DNA of 64,000 nt, from contig NZ_BAABFV010000002.1 of the NCBI RefSeq assembly GCF_039541235.1, positions 620,001 through 684,000 of the forward strand, in the 5' to 3' direction. The stretch comes from Kangiella marina (GTDB lineage Bacteria > Pseudomonadota > Gammaproteobacteria > Enterobacterales > Kangiellaceae). The position numbers and the translations under genes were made by a program. Under the pieces are notes generated by a model, which ran no database searches, was not told where the DNA came from, and worked only from the letters and a program-made list of their open reading frames with translations. Of this stretch, positions 44,674 through 53,866 are shown in pieces (position 1 is the stretch's first letter; each line of letters begins with the position of its first letter).

Positions 44674-45611
44674 TGTCATCACCGGTTATTCGTTCTGCTA
44701 AAGAAAGACCTTCTTACGAGGAGGCCCGAATTGCTGAGTTTTTGAATCAGCAGATCGCGGATCTCAACGGTAAGGTTAATGTCTCCTTTGAGTTTTTCCC
44801 ACCGAATACTCCAGACATGCAGCAGACACTATGGTCAAGTATTAAAAAACTTGAGCCTTTGAGCCCCGAGTTTGTGTCAGTGACGTACGGTGCTGCTGCA
44901 AGCACCCGCTCGAGAACGCATGACGTGATCACTAAAATCATTCGTGAAACAGAGCTGACTGCAGTCCCTCACTTAACCTGTATAGGTTCGTCAGAAGCTG
45001 AAATAGAGCATATAGCTGAAGACTACTGGTCAAAAGGGGTACGTCACATCGTCGCCCTAAGAGGCGACTTAGGTGATGATGCGAACCCTGGCGACTTTGA
45101 GTATGCAACAGATTTAATTGCTAAATTAAAACAACTGCATGACTTTGAAATCAGCGTTGCTGCTTATCCAGAGGTTCATCCTGAAGCAGAAAGTGCAACG
45201 GCAGACTTACAGAATCTTAAACGTAAAATTGACGCAGGTGCCAGTCGTGCCATTAGCCAGTTTTTTTTCAGTGCCGAAAAATTTCTACGTTTTCGTGACG
45301 ACTGTACTACGGAGGGGCTTGCGATTGACTTAACGCCTGGCATTCTGCCGGTGACTAACTTTCCACAGTTACAAAAGTTCGCCAAGTTTACTCAGGTTGA
45401 TATTCCTTCTTGGATGTATAAGGTCTACGAAGGGTTGCAGGATGACCCTGATACTAGCCGGTTGATTGCATCACATATTGCGATTGAACAGGTAAAATTG
45501 TTGGTCAAAGAAGGGGTTAGTGATTTCCACTTTTATACGCTTAATCGTGCTGATCTCACTTATGCCATCTGCCACAGTCTGGGGAAACGAGCACTGCCAT
45601 CTGTTGCATAA
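44673..45611 (+). CDS. metF: 5,10-methylenetetrahydrofolate reductase
   Basis: A 312-residue FAD-dependent TIM-barrel enzyme that makes 5-methyltetrahydrofolate for homocysteine methylation. NVSFEFFPPNTPDMQQTLW carries the catalytic Glu; EFVSVTYGAAASTRSRT, HLTCIGSS, IVALRGDLGDD and RAISQFFFSAEKFLRF are conserved. ATG at 44673 overlaps the metL stop by one base and is preceded by GAGGGGG. It is the last gene of the operon; only a weak hairpin (45615-45632) follows. Confidence 0.95.
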   Translation: MSSPVIRSAKERPSYEEARIAEFLNQQIADLNGKVNVSFEFFPPNTPDMQQTLWSSIKKLEPLSPEFVSVTYGAAASTRSRTHDVITKIIRETELTAVPHLTCIGSSEAEIEHIAEDYWSKGVRHIVALRGDLGDDANPGDFEYATDLIAKLKQLHDFEISVAAYPEVHPEAESATADLQNLKRKIDAGASRAISQFFFSAEKFLRFRDDCTTEGLAIDLTPGILPVTNFPQLQKFAKFTQVDIPSWMYKVYEGLQDDPDTSRLIASHIAIEQVKLLVKEGVSDFHFYTLNRADLTYAICHSLGKRALPSVA

Positions 45612-45733
45612 ATAATATTGCAAAGGCAATATAAATATCGTAAAGTCGCCCAACGGTTATACTTAAAGGAGGCGCTACAGGCTCGGATAACTCTGGCTTA
45701 TGACAAAAGTATGCTCACCTTATTGAGAACCGT

Positions 45734-45761
45734 TTGCAAATAATATTTATTCTTATATAAT
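45734..45761 (+). promoter_or_regulatory. Probable sigma-70 promoter of fpr
   Basis: TTGCAA at 45734-45739, a 16-base spacer and a perfect TATAAT at 45756-45761, about 30 bases before the fpr start. Confidence 0.65.
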
Positions 45762-45790
45762 TCGGGCAAATCCTCCGAATGGTGGAACTC

Positions 45791-46567
45791 ATGAGTAATT
45801 TGAATATTGAAAAAGTACTATCAGTAAAACACTGGAATGACACCCTATTTACTTTCGAAACCACGCGCGATCAAAGCTTACGTTTTAGAAATGGTGAGTT
45901 TATTATGATCGGTCTACCCCTTGAGGGTGGGAAGAAGGTGATGCGGGCATACAGCATTGCGAGTCCAAACTACGAAGAAAAGTTAGAGTTTTTTAGCATC
46001 AAAGTGCCTGATGGTGCTCTAACGTCTCGTTTGCAACACCTCAAGCCTGGCGATGAAGTTATGGTCAGTAAAAAGCCTACGGGTACTTTAGTTGTTGATG
46101 ATTTGAAGAATGGTCGTAATTTATATTTACTCGCTACGGGTACAGGCTTAGCACCATTTTTGAGCATTATCCAGTGTCCTGAAACGTATGAGAAATTCGA
46201 TAAAGTGATACTGTGTCATGGTGTACGCTATGTCAGCGAACTGTGTTACCAGCAAATGATCATGCAGGATCTGCCAAACCATGAATACCTTGGTGACATG
46301 ATTGCAGAAAAGCTATTTTATTACCCCACGGTGACTCGTGAGCCTTATCAAAACCAGGGGCGTTTAACCCATGCCTTAGAGGAAGGGCAGGTTGAGCAGA
46401 CACTAGGCCTAGATAAACTTGATCCTGCACACGATCGTGCCATGATTTGTGGCAGTCCAGCGATGCTTGATGACTTATCGAGGTTACTGAATGACAAAGG
46501 CTTTGAGATCAGTCCCAAGATGGGGATTCAAGGTGATTATGTTATTGAACGAGCTTTCGTCGAGTAG
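45791..46567 (+). CDS. fpr: Ferredoxin/flavodoxin-NADP+ reductase
   Basis: A 258-residue FAD enzyme passing electrons between NADPH and ferredoxin or flavodoxin. The FAD motif is RAYSIASPNYEEKLEFFSIKV, the NADP-binding region LLATGTGLAPFLSII, and the C-terminus MICGSPAMLDDL...GDYVIERAFVE is typical of bacterial Fpr. The ATG at 45791 follows GGTGGA; an ATG at 45779 is an alternative. It has its own promoter and terminator. Placed between met and cys genes, it may support redox needs of sulfur assimilation. Confidence 0.92.
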   Translation: MSNLNIEKVLSVKHWNDTLFTFETTRDQSLRFRNGEFIMIGLPLEGGKKVMRAYSIASPNYEEKLEFFSIKVPDGALTSRLQHLKPGDEVMVSKKPTGTLVVDDLKNGRNLYLLATGTGLAPFLSIIQCPETYEKFDKVILCHGVRYVSELCYQQMIMQDLPNHEYLGDMIAEKLFYYPTVTREPYQNQGRLTHALEEGQVEQTLGLDKLDPAHDRAMICGSPAMLDDLSRLLNDKGFEISPKMGIQGDYVIERAFVE

Positions 46568-46664
46568 CTGAGGAATTATCTCGATTAGAAATAAGTAGAA
46601 AATAGCAACGAGAATAATAAAGTGACTAGAGAATAGCGCTGCATCATAAATACTTCATTCCATT

Positions 46665-46690
46665 AAAAGCCCCTTTGCGGGGCTTTTTTT
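46665..46690 (+). terminator. Rho-independent terminator after fpr
   Basis: AAAAGCCCC and GGGGCTTTT form a 9-bp stem with a 5-base loop and a run of T residues. Confidence 0.88.
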
Positions 46691-46762
46691 GTCCATATAA
46701 CTTTCCGTGCTTTCTCAAGAGTCCTTATAACCATATCGCATACTTTTATAGTGGTTAATTTG

Positions 46763-46786
46763 TAGAGAATAGACGTCTATACGCCA
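46763..46786. promoter_or_regulatory. Met-box-like operator upstream of cysJ
   Basis: A perfect MetJ consensus AGACGTCT lies at 46771-46778 inside a 12-base palindrome (46769-46780). The neighbouring 8-mers are TAGAGAAT and ATACGCCA; the latter matches the consensus at about half its positions. It is 16-40 bases before the cysJ start, a position suited to repression. Only one box is perfect, so this is weaker than the metX array. Confidence 0.55.
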
Positions 46787-46801
46787 ATAATAGCGGTCAT
46801 A

Positions 46802-48676
46802 GTGATTAAAAGACCTAGTGATGTGACTGCGAAAGAACAACAACCTATTGGCTTAGCCAGTAAAGTTATTGGTGAAGAGCTGATAAGCAAGATACAAAAC
46901 CTAAATACTCAAGAACTGAGTTGGCTCAGTGGCTATTGTATGGGGCTGCTAGACCATAGAAAGGGGACAGGTGTCGATGTCTCGTCGAGTTCCGTCGCAA
47001 CATCAGCTGTTACGGCAACAGATGAGGCGACGCAAACAAAACCCGTATTGGTACTTTACGCCTCACAAACAGGAAATGCGCAAAATATCGCTGAGAAGCT
47101 TGAACAAAGTTTATCAGCCAATGGTATCGAAACAATCTTGAAATCCTCTCTGGATATCAAGGTTAAAGAACTTACTCATTATTCTGCGGTGTTGGTGGCA
47201 GCTTCGACACATGGTGAGGGCGAGCCTCCGGATGATGCTATCGAATTCCATGAAGCCTTAACCAGCAAGAAAGGTGCTAAGAAGCGACCCAAACTGGATG
47301 ATGTTAAGCATGCCGTGTTGGGGCTGGGCGACTCCAGTTACGAGTTTTTCTGCCAAACGGCCAAAGATTTTGAGCAAGCTTTAGCTGATAGTGGTTCAGT
47401 GGCTTTGCTGGAGCCGGTGCTGTGTGACGTTGATTATGACGAAGCGGCCGATGCTTGGGTGACTCAGGTAACAGCCTCTTTAAAAGATTACCTAAGCTCG
47501 ATGAGCGGCAGCGTAGTTGATGGCGCGGTAAATACCCTGGCGGTTCAAAGCGAATCTTCTGAGCAAGTTTACGATAAAAATAATCCGTTCACCGCGACAG
47601 TGGAAACGATTCAACGTATTACCGGACAAGGGTCACCGAAAGAAACCTATCATGTGGAAATTGATATTTCGGACTCAGGTATTATTTATGAACCGGGTGA
47701 TTCACTAGGGATTATTGCACACAATAAGCCTGAGCTAGTTGCGGAGGTGTTAAGCTTACTGAGTTTGGAGGCTTCTGAAAGTGTCACTTACAAAGGCCAG
47801 CCAACCACGTTACAGAGTTTTTTAACTGAAAAAGCTGAACTGACTTTAGTCAATAAGCAGTCAGTCAAATCTTTATTAGAAATATCAGCCAATGACGAGT
47901 TGCAGAAAATTCATGACGAAGATTTTGGCGGTTTTATAGAAAACCACCAGTTTGTGGACTTGCTTCATCTTGCTAAACCTACTATCACGGCGCAACAGTT
48001 GGTCGATCTTCTAAAGCCAATTAACCCCAGGCTTTACTCGATTTCATCAAGCTTAGAAGAAACGCCTGATGACGTTCATCTGACCTTAAATCATGTTGTC
48101 ACAAGCAATCGGTTGGGGCAGCGCTATGGGTTAGCCAGTCACTTTCTAACGCAAAGTTTAGAGGAAGGTGATGGCGTTGGTATCTTTATCGAGAAAAATC
48201 CAAAGTTTAAGCTACCGCTTGGCGAAAAACCGATCATTATGGTGGGGCCAGGTGCAGGGGTTGCTCCGTTTAGAGCCTTTTTACAGCATCGTGATGCCAC
48301 CGATAATGCGGGAAAGAATTGGTTGTTCTTTGGTAACCCTTATTTTAATACAGATTTTCTTTATCAGGTTGAAATCCAGAGTTACTTAAAATCAGGAACA
48401 CTTTCTAAGCTTGACTTGGCCTTTTCAAGAGACGCTGAAAATGGCGATAAAGTTTATGTGCAACAAAAGCTATTGGAGAAGTCGGCAGAAGTCTGGCAGT
48501 GGTTAGAGCAAGGTGCATACTTTTATGTTTGTGGGGATATGCACCGTATGGCAAAAGATGTCGAAACAGCCTTGTTAAGCATTATTCAAACCCAAGGTGG
48601 TAAAAGCGAAGCGCAAGCGAAGCAGTATTTAAAGCAATTGAAGTTAGATAATCGTTACCAGAGGGATATTTACTAA
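46802..48676 (+). CDS. cysJ: Sulfite reductase flavoprotein alpha component
   Basis: A 624-residue diflavin reductase that carries electrons from NADPH to CysI. An N-terminal FMN flavodoxin domain (VLVLYASQTGNAQNIAEKLE, VAASTHGEGEPPDDAIEF, GLGDSSYEFFCQTAKDFE) is followed by an FAD/NADPH domain (NPRLYSISSS, MVGPGAGVAPFRAFLQHR, YVCGDMHRMAKDVE) and the usual RYQRDIY C-terminus. The GTG start has no clear Shine-Dalgarno sequence. Its stop overlaps the cysI start by one base. A met-box-like site precedes it. Confidence 0.94.
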   Translation: MIKRPSDVTAKEQQPIGLASKVIGEELISKIQNLNTQELSWLSGYCMGLLDHRKGTGVDVSSSSVATSAVTATDEATQTKPVLVLYASQTGNAQNIAEKLEQSLSANGIETILKSSLDIKVKELTHYSAVLVAASTHGEGEPPDDAIEFHEALTSKKGAKKRPKLDDVKHAVLGLGDSSYEFFCQTAKDFEQALADSGSVALLEPVLCDVDYDEAADAWVTQVTASLKDYLSSMSGSVVDGAVNTLAVQSESSEQVYDKNNPFTATVETIQRITGQGSPKETYHVEIDISDSGIIYEPGDSLGIIAHNKPELVAEVLSLLSLEASESVTYKGQPTTLQSFLTEKAELTLVNKQSVKSLLEISANDELQKIHDEDFGGFIENHQFVDLLHLAKPTITAQQLVDLLKPINPRLYSISSSLEETPDDVHLTLNHVVTSNRLGQRYGLASHFLTQSLEEGDGVGIFIEKNPKFKLPLGEKPIIMVGPGAGVAPFRAFLQHRDATDNAGKNWLFFGNPYFNTDFLYQVEIQSYLKSGTLSKLDLAFSRDAENGDKVYVQQKLLEKSAEVWQWLEQGAYFYVCGDMHRMAKDVETALLSIIQTQGGKSEAQAKQYLKQLKLDNRYQRDIY

Positions 48677-50385
48677 TGAGCAAAGTAAAACCAACGCAAT
48701 ACGATGCAGAGCGTCACTCTGAAGTAGAAACGATAAAAGTTAACAGTAATTACTTACGCGGAACGTTAGAGGACAGCCTACAGGCTGAAGTCACTGGTGC
48801 GATTGCTGATGACGATCAAATGATCATTAAATTCCATGGCTCTTACATGCAGGACGACCGTGATTTGCGCGCTGAGCGGCGTAAACAAAAGCTTGAGCCT
48901 TTGTATTCATTTATGATCCGTGCACGTTTACCGGGGGGGATTGCGACCTCAGAGCAGTATAAGGTTTTGTCTGATATCGCTCAGCAGTATGGACACAGCA
49001 GTTTGCGTTTAACCACACGACAAACGTTTCAATGGCATGGCATTTTTAAGCGTGATCTAAAAAATACCATTGCTGGTATCAATAAGACTTTGGTCGACTC
49101 AATTGCTGCTTGTGGTGATGTAAACCGCAATGTCATGGCTAACCCGTTGTATGAAACCTCAAAGCTTCAAACAGAGGTTTATGAATGGTCAAAGAAGATC
49201 AGTGAACACCTATTGCCCAGCACTAATGCTTATCATGAAATTTGGTTAGATGGAGAAAAGGTCGAAACTTCTGAAGAGCCCATCTACGGAAAAACCTATT
49301 TGCCTCGTAAGTTTAAAATTGCCATCGCGGTTCCACCCTATAATGATGTCGATATTTATGCGAACGATATCGGTCTGGTAGCAATAGCTGATGGAGATAA
49401 ATTATTAGGGTTTAATATCCTTGTCGGCGGTGGTATGGGAAGTTCTCACAATGACCCAGACACTTACCCAAGAGCTGCGACAGTTATTGGGTTTAGTCAG
49501 CCCGAAAACACCATCGCTGTGGTTGAAAATATTTTAAAAGTTCAGCGTGATTATGGTAATCGTGAAGTGCGTAAGTTAGCGCGCTTGAAGTATACGGTCG
49601 ACCGCTTGACTGTCGATGGCTTCAAGGACATCTTGGCCGAATACTTGGGGTATAGTTTACAACCAGAACAACCATTTGAGTTTGAGCATAATGGTGATCG
49701 CTACGGCTGGACACAAACCGATGATGGCAATTGGCATCTGACCCTGTACATTCACAGTGGGCGAATTAAAGATACCGAAGAGTCTCAGACTTTTAGTGGA
49801 CTTAGGGCTATTGCCGATATCCATGATGGTGAGTTTCGCTGCTCACCAAACCAAAACATTATCATCAGCAATGTTTCTGACGATAATAAAGACACCATAC
49901 AAAAAATTATCGAGCAGCACGGCATCAGTATTGGTCAAACTGAAACGCCAACACGCTTAAATTCGCTGGCTTGTGTTGCATTCCCGACCTGTGCTTTAGC
50001 GATGGCCGAAGCGGAGCGTTACTTGCCAACCTTGATGGATTTGATTGAAGAAAAACTTCAAAAGTACAGTATTGCGGACACGCCGATTAATATTCGAATG
50101 ACGGGTTGTCCAAATGGTTGCGCACGTCCTTATTTAGGTGAGATTGGTTTCGTCGGTAAAGCGCCTGGAAAATATAACCTTTACCTAGGCGCGAGCCACC
50201 AAGGCGATCGTGTTAACAAGCTGTATCGTGAAAATATTAACGAGGCGCAAATCCTTGAAGCACTGGACCCATTATTTAAGGCTTATGCTGCTGAGCGTGA
50301 CTCTGGCGAACACTTCGGCGACTTTGTGATTCGACAAGGCTTTGTCAATGCGGTTCATAATGGCGCAGACTTTCACAGCTTCTAG
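48676..50385 (+). CDS. cysI: Sulfite reductase hemoprotein beta component
   Basis: A 569-residue siroheme and [4Fe-4S] enzyme that reduces sulfite to sulfide by six electrons. The cluster and siroheme ligands are the cysteines in NSLACVAFPTCALAMAEAE and RMTGCPNGCARPY. LRLTTRQTFQWHGIFK binds siroheme and substrate, and GDVNRNVMANPL is conserved. It acts with CysJ in the cytoplasm; siroheme comes from CysG, encoded nearby. It is followed by cysH after 18 bases. Confidence 0.96.
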   Translation: MSKVKPTQYDAERHSEVETIKVNSNYLRGTLEDSLQAEVTGAIADDDQMIIKFHGSYMQDDRDLRAERRKQKLEPLYSFMIRARLPGGIATSEQYKVLSDIAQQYGHSSLRLTTRQTFQWHGIFKRDLKNTIAGINKTLVDSIAACGDVNRNVMANPLYETSKLQTEVYEWSKKISEHLLPSTNAYHEIWLDGEKVETSEEPIYGKTYLPRKFKIAIAVPPYNDVDIYANDIGLVAIADGDKLLGFNILVGGGMGSSHNDPDTYPRAATVIGFSQPENTIAVVENILKVQRDYGNREVRKLARLKYTVDRLTVDGFKDILAEYLGYSLQPEQPFEFEHNGDRYGWTQTDDGNWHLTLYIHSGRIKDTEESQTFSGLRAIADIHDGEFRCSPNQNIIISNVSDDNKDTIQKIIEQHGISIGQTETPTRLNSLACVAFPTCALAMAEAERYLPTLMDLIEEKLQKYSIADTPINIRMTGCPNGCARPYLGEIGFVGKAPGKYNLYLGASHQGDRVNKLYRENINEAQILEALDPLFKAYAAERDSGEHFGDFVIRQGFVNAVHNGADFHSF

Positions 50386-50403
50386 CAAGGTAATGGAGTA
50401 TTG

Positions 50404-51117
50404 ATGTCTTTGCTAAATGAATCTTGGGTTGAGCAGGTCAACCAAAAGTTAGGGCACTCTAGTGCGCAGGAGCGAATTGAGTATGCTCTGCAACACTTGC
50501 CCGATAACTTTGCCCTAGCATCAAGTTTTGGTGCCCAGTCTGCAGTCAGTTTACATCTACTGACGCAGGCTAAACCTGACATTTCTGTGATTTTGGTCGA
50601 TACCGGCTATCTGTTTGCAGAAACTTATCAGTTTGTTGATGAGCTAGTCGAACGGTTGGACTTAAACTTGAAGGTCTATAGAAGTCAGCTAAGTCCAGCT
50701 TGGCAAGAGGCTCGTTATGGTAAGGAGTGGGAAAAGGGTAAGCAGGGAATTGTAGCTTACAATCAGCGCAATAAAGTTGAGCCTATGGAGCGAGCTCTTG
50801 ATGAGTTGGGCGTTAGCACTTGGTTTTCTGGGCTGCGCCGCCAGCAATCTCAGTCCAGAAATCAGCTACCAGTAGTACAGGCGTTTAAAGGGCGTATCAA
50901 GGTCCACCCGATTATCGACTGGAGCAATAAAGACATTCACCAGTACCTAAAAAAACACCGACTCCCGTATCATCCTCTATGGGACAGAGGCTATGTCTCG
51001 ATTGGTGATACACACAGCACAACGCCCATCACCGAGGACATGTCAGAAGAGGATACTCGTTTTGGTGGCCTAGTTCGTGAGTGTGGGTTACATGTCGATA
51101 CGCTGTCAGGTCTTTAA
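50404..51117 (+). CDS. cysH: Phosphoadenosine phosphosulfate reductase
   Basis: A 237-residue enzyme reducing PAPS to sulfite with thioredoxin. [15 protein letters not shown] is the PP-motif of the PAPS fold, [17 protein letters not shown] and [13 protein letters not shown] are conserved, and the active cysteine is in VRECGLHVD. It lacks the extra cysteine pairs of plant-type APS reductases with an iron-sulfur cluster, so PAPS is the likely substrate. TGGAG lies five bases before the ATG. It completes the cysJIH operon; cysDNC are not in the window. Confidence 0.94.
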   Translation: MSLLNESWVEQVNQKLGHSSAQERIEYALQHLPDNFALASSFGAQSAVSLHLLTQAKPDISVILVDTGYLFAETYQFVDELVERLDLNLKVYRSQLSPAWQEARYGKEWEKGKQGIVAYNQRNKVEPMERALDELGVSTWFSGLRRQQSQSRNQLPVVQAFKGRIKVHPIIDWSNKDIHQYLKKHRLPYHPLWDRGYVSIGDTHSTTPITEDMSEEDTRFGGLVRECGLHVDTLSGL

Positions 51118-51151
51118 CAGACGAGTACAGTATTTGTGGATAGTGATATAA

Positions 51152-51175
51152 AAAGGCAGCTCTAGGGCTGCCTTT
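51152..51175. terminator. Terminator between cysH and cysB
   Basis: AAAGGCAGC and GCTGCCTTT form a 9-bp stem with a 6-base loop. A and T runs on either side are short, so it may work for both convergent genes but is weaker than others here. Confidence 0.65.
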
Positions 51176-51207
51176 GTTGGTCTTTATATTGATTGGTTAT
51201 ATGTCGG

Positions 51208-52218
51208 CTAGATGTGCCACATCTGATGCATCGGGAGTGGTTTTTCTCTTTCACGCTCCTCAATACTATTCGCCAGCTGTAGTGAAGAGGTATAGTCTTG
51301 ATGGATATATTGACTTAACTGCTCACTCGTTATGTGCGGCGCGAAATAATTGATAAAGTCTTTCATGTATTTTTTGAGAAAAATATTCTTATTGAAAGCT
51401 AACCAAGTTGTGCATCGAGGTAATATATCTTTGGTCGAGTAACCCAGTAAGTCCCTATCTTGCTGTGGTGAAAAAGCCATGCTTGCGATAATGCCGATAC
51501 CAAACCCATTTCGGACGTAGGTTTTGATAACGTCAGCATCGCGCGCTGTAAATACAATATTGGGCTCCAGCTTTTCTTTCCTGAAAGCGCTGGTAAGGCT
51601 TGAGTTCTTGGCGCTACCAATAAAGGGGTAGGTGACGATAGGGTACTTCGCAAGATCTTCTAGCTCGATTTTTCTCAGGTCGCCTAGTGGGTGCTCATGA
51701 GGGAACAGAATGGTCCGATCCCACTGAAAGCAAGGGATTTTAACGATATTAGCGCCTAGATCGATATTGCCAGAGGCGATGGCAAAATCCACTTCTTGTT
51801 TTTGTAGCTGAGTTAAAATTTGATCAGAAGTCCCTTGCTGGAGATCAATGGTTAAATTGGGGTAACGCTTATGAAAGTTCGCAAAGACTTTAGGTAACAC
51901 ATATTGTGCTTGGGTCTGGGTCGTCGCAATAGAAAAGTTTCCTGAGTCGCTTTGGTTCGCAACACTGGTGATATTTTTAATGTGATTAATTTCGTGCACG
52001 ATCTTACGAGAACGATTCAGTATTTCATCACCCAGTTCAGTGATTCCTACCAGCTGTTTGCCGTTACGCTCGAAAATCTTGGTTTCTAACTCGCTTTCCA
52101 ATAAGCGCAATTGTTTACTGATACCTGGTTGAGAGGTATATAATTTCTCTGCTGCCTTAGTAATGCTTAGATTATTATCAGCAATGGCAATCAGGTAGTT
52201 AAGCTGCTGTAACTTCAT
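51208..52218 (-). CDS. cysB: CysB-type LysR regulator
   Basis: A 336-residue LysR-family regulator. The N-terminal winged helix-turn-helix (MKLQQLNYLIAIADNNLSITKAAEKLYTSQPGISKQLRLLE) and the effector domain (FSIATTQTQAQYVLPKVFANFHKRYPNLTIDLQQGTSDQI) are CysB-like; TTQTQARY-type residues bind sulfate or O-acetylserine in CysB. It should activate cys genes under sulfur limitation. It lies between its likely targets, convergent to cysJIH and divergent from cysG. Confidence 0.9.
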   Translation of the reverse strand: MKLQQLNYLIAIADNNLSITKAAEKLYTSQPGISKQLRLLESELETKIFERNGKQLVGITELGDEILNRSRKIVHEINHIKNITSVANQSDSGNFSIATTQTQAQYVLPKVFANFHKRYPNLTIDLQQGTSDQILTQLQKQEVDFAIASGNIDLGANIVKIPCFQWDRTILFPHEHPLGDLRKIELEDLAKYPIVTYPFIGSAKNSSLTSAFRKEKLEPNIVFTARDADVIKTYVRNGFGIGIIASMAFSPQQDRDLLGYSTKDILPRCTTWLAFNKNIFLKKYMKDFINYFAPHITSEQLSQYIHQDYTSSLQLANSIEEREREKPLPMHQMWHI

Positions 52219-52345
52219 AACGGTATTTTTCTGTAACCCCTTAAAGAGCCGATGTTATACGTATGGATGGCTAAAAGCAACCTTCTTATTCCATTGAGTT
52301 ATAAGGAAGCGACGAAAGATTATTTCTGGTTAAAGGGGGATAAAT

Positions 52346-52367
52346 GTTTAGATATAGCCATCTAAAC
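52346..52367. promoter_or_regulatory. Inverted repeat upstream of cysG
   Basis: GTTTAGAT and ATCTAAAC form a perfect 8-base inverted repeat with a 6-base spacer, 18 bases before the cysG start. The outer GTTTAGA/TCTAAAC halves are the same as those of the metX operator, but here the centre is extended by 6 bases. It may be a MetJ, CysB or other regulator site. Confidence 0.4.
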
Positions 52368-52384
52368 GGTCAGTGGTTAGCGTT

Positions 52385-53863
52385 ATGGAATATTTCCCAA
52401 TAACAGTTCGACTTCAAGAGCAGCAGTGCCTCATTGTGGGTGGTGGGGAGATCGCGTCACGTAAACTTAAAAGCTTACTCAAGGCGCATGCTAAAGTCAG
52501 CTTGGTGGCCACAGAGTTTAATGCGGAAGTTCGAGAGTTAGCAAAAGAGCATCAGCTCACTTTATATCAGCAGCCATTTGATGAATCGCTGGTGAAAGGG
52601 AATTACCTCATTGTCGCTGCGACTGACAATAACGCACTTAATCGTGAAGTCAGTGTTTTAGCTCGTCAGCACAATATATGGATTAATGTGGTGGATGATC
52701 TTGAGTTAAGCACTTTTATCATGCCAGCAATCGTTGATCGCTCTCCATTATTGGTGGCGGTATCGACGGGTGGCGTGTCGCCGGTATTGGCGCGTAAAAT
52801 TCGTGAAAAGCTTGAATGGATCTTGCCTAATAATTTAGGAGGTTTATTGCAACGGCTAAAAGATTTTAGGCCAAAAGTAAAAAAAAAATTTAGAGACTTA
52901 AAAGCTAAGCGAACGTTTTCAGAGTGGTACATTGAAAATGCTATCGAGAAGCCGGACACCCTAAGTCGTGACTTTGATGAAACAGTGGCGACTTATGAAG
53001 GTATTTCGGACGATAGAGGCAAAGTCTATCTTGTCGGTGCAGGTCCGGGCGATCCCGAGTTACTGACCTTAAAAGCGCTGAAAGTCTTACAAAAAGCGGA
53101 TATTGTGTTGCATGATGCGCTGGTGTCAGAGGCTATTTTAGAGTTAGTGCGTCGTGATGCGACTTTGGTTAACGTGGGCAAGAGAGCAAAAAAACATAGC
53201 GTAGTGCAAGAAGAGACAAACCAGCTATTGGTTAACTATGCGCAACAGGGATTATCGGTGGTGCGTCTAAAAGGTGGTGATCCTTTTATTTATGGCCGTG
53301 GCGGTGAGGAACTTGAACATCTAGTAGCTGCCTCAGTTAACTACGAAGTAATTCCCGGCATTACAGCAGCATCCGGCTGTTCGAGTTATGCGGGTATACC
53401 CTTGACGCACAGAGAGCATTCGCAAACAGTGATGTTCATTACCGCACACTGTAAGCAATCAGAAGATACGCTCAACTGGAAAAGTTTAGCGAGAGAGCAG
53501 CAAACCGTTGTCGTGTATATGGGGTTGTTGCGTAATGAGGTATTGGTCGAACAATTAATGAAGCATGGTCGCGCTGGCCATACGCCGATTGCAGTGATCG
53601 AAAATGGAACCTTGCCGTTGCAGCGGGTAGTGACAGGACGGTTGCAGGATTTACCATCACTGGTGAAACAACATCAGGTTGTTTCGCCATCAATCATCGT
53701 TATTGGTGAGGTAACAGCGCTGGCCAATAAACTCAGCTGGTTTGAGCACAGCAAATTGCTTCCGGCGGAACATTGTAATGATGCTTCTTCAGCGGTAAGG
53801 CACTTAACTGCAAAGACGAAGAAGCAATCGAATTTTGAAGAAAAAGTTAAAGAGGCAGTATAG
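52385..53863 (+). CDS. cysG: Siroheme synthase (trifunctional CysG)
   Basis: A 492-residue enzyme that turns uroporphyrinogen III into siroheme. Residues 1 to about 205 are the dehydrogenase/ferrochelatase part (MEYFPITVRLQEQQCLIVGGGEIASRKLKSLL; VVDDLELSTFIMPAIVDRSPLLVAVSTGGVSPVLAR). From about 215 the SAM uroporphyrinogen methyltransferase follows (VYLVGAGPGDPELLTLKAL, VRLKGGDPFIYGRGGEE, VIPGITAASGCSSYAGIPLTHR). Between them, codons 165-168 contain ten A in a row (52879-52888). A loss or gain of one A there creates a stop within a few codons. It is followed by cysK after 3 bases. Confidence 0.94.
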   Translation: MEYFPITVRLQEQQCLIVGGGEIASRKLKSLLKAHAKVSLVATEFNAEVRELAKEHQLTLYQQPFDESLVKGNYLIVAATDNNALNREVSVLARQHNIWINVVDDLELSTFIMPAIVDRSPLLVAVSTGGVSPVLARKIREKLEWILPNNLGGLLQRLKDFRPKVKKKFRDLKAKRTFSEWYIENAIEKPDTLSRDFDETVATYEGISDDRGKVYLVGAGPGDPELLTLKALKVLQKADIVLHDALVSEAILELVRRDATLVNVGKRAKKHSVVQEETNQLLVNYAQQGLSVVRLKGGDPFIYGRGGEELEHLVAASVNYEVIPGITAASGCSSYAGIPLTHREHSQTVMFITAHCKQSEDTLNWKSLAREQQTVVVYMGLLRNEVLVEQLMKHGRAGHTPIAVIENGTLPLQRVVTGRLQDLPSLVKQHQVVSPSIIVIGEVTALANKLSWFEHSKLLPAEHCNDASSAVRHLTAKTKKQSNFEEKVKEAV

Positions 53864-53866
53864 AGA

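Noticed and set aside
45615-45632. Hairpin ATATTGC/GCAATAT after metF
   Set aside because: Weak AT-rich stem and no run of T residues; not listed as a terminator.
45660-45725. AAAGGAGG followed by possible tiny leader frame before fpr
   Set aside because: No start codon at a proper distance from the AAAGGAGG; the only ATG frame nearby (8 codons) is too far away and has no attenuator.
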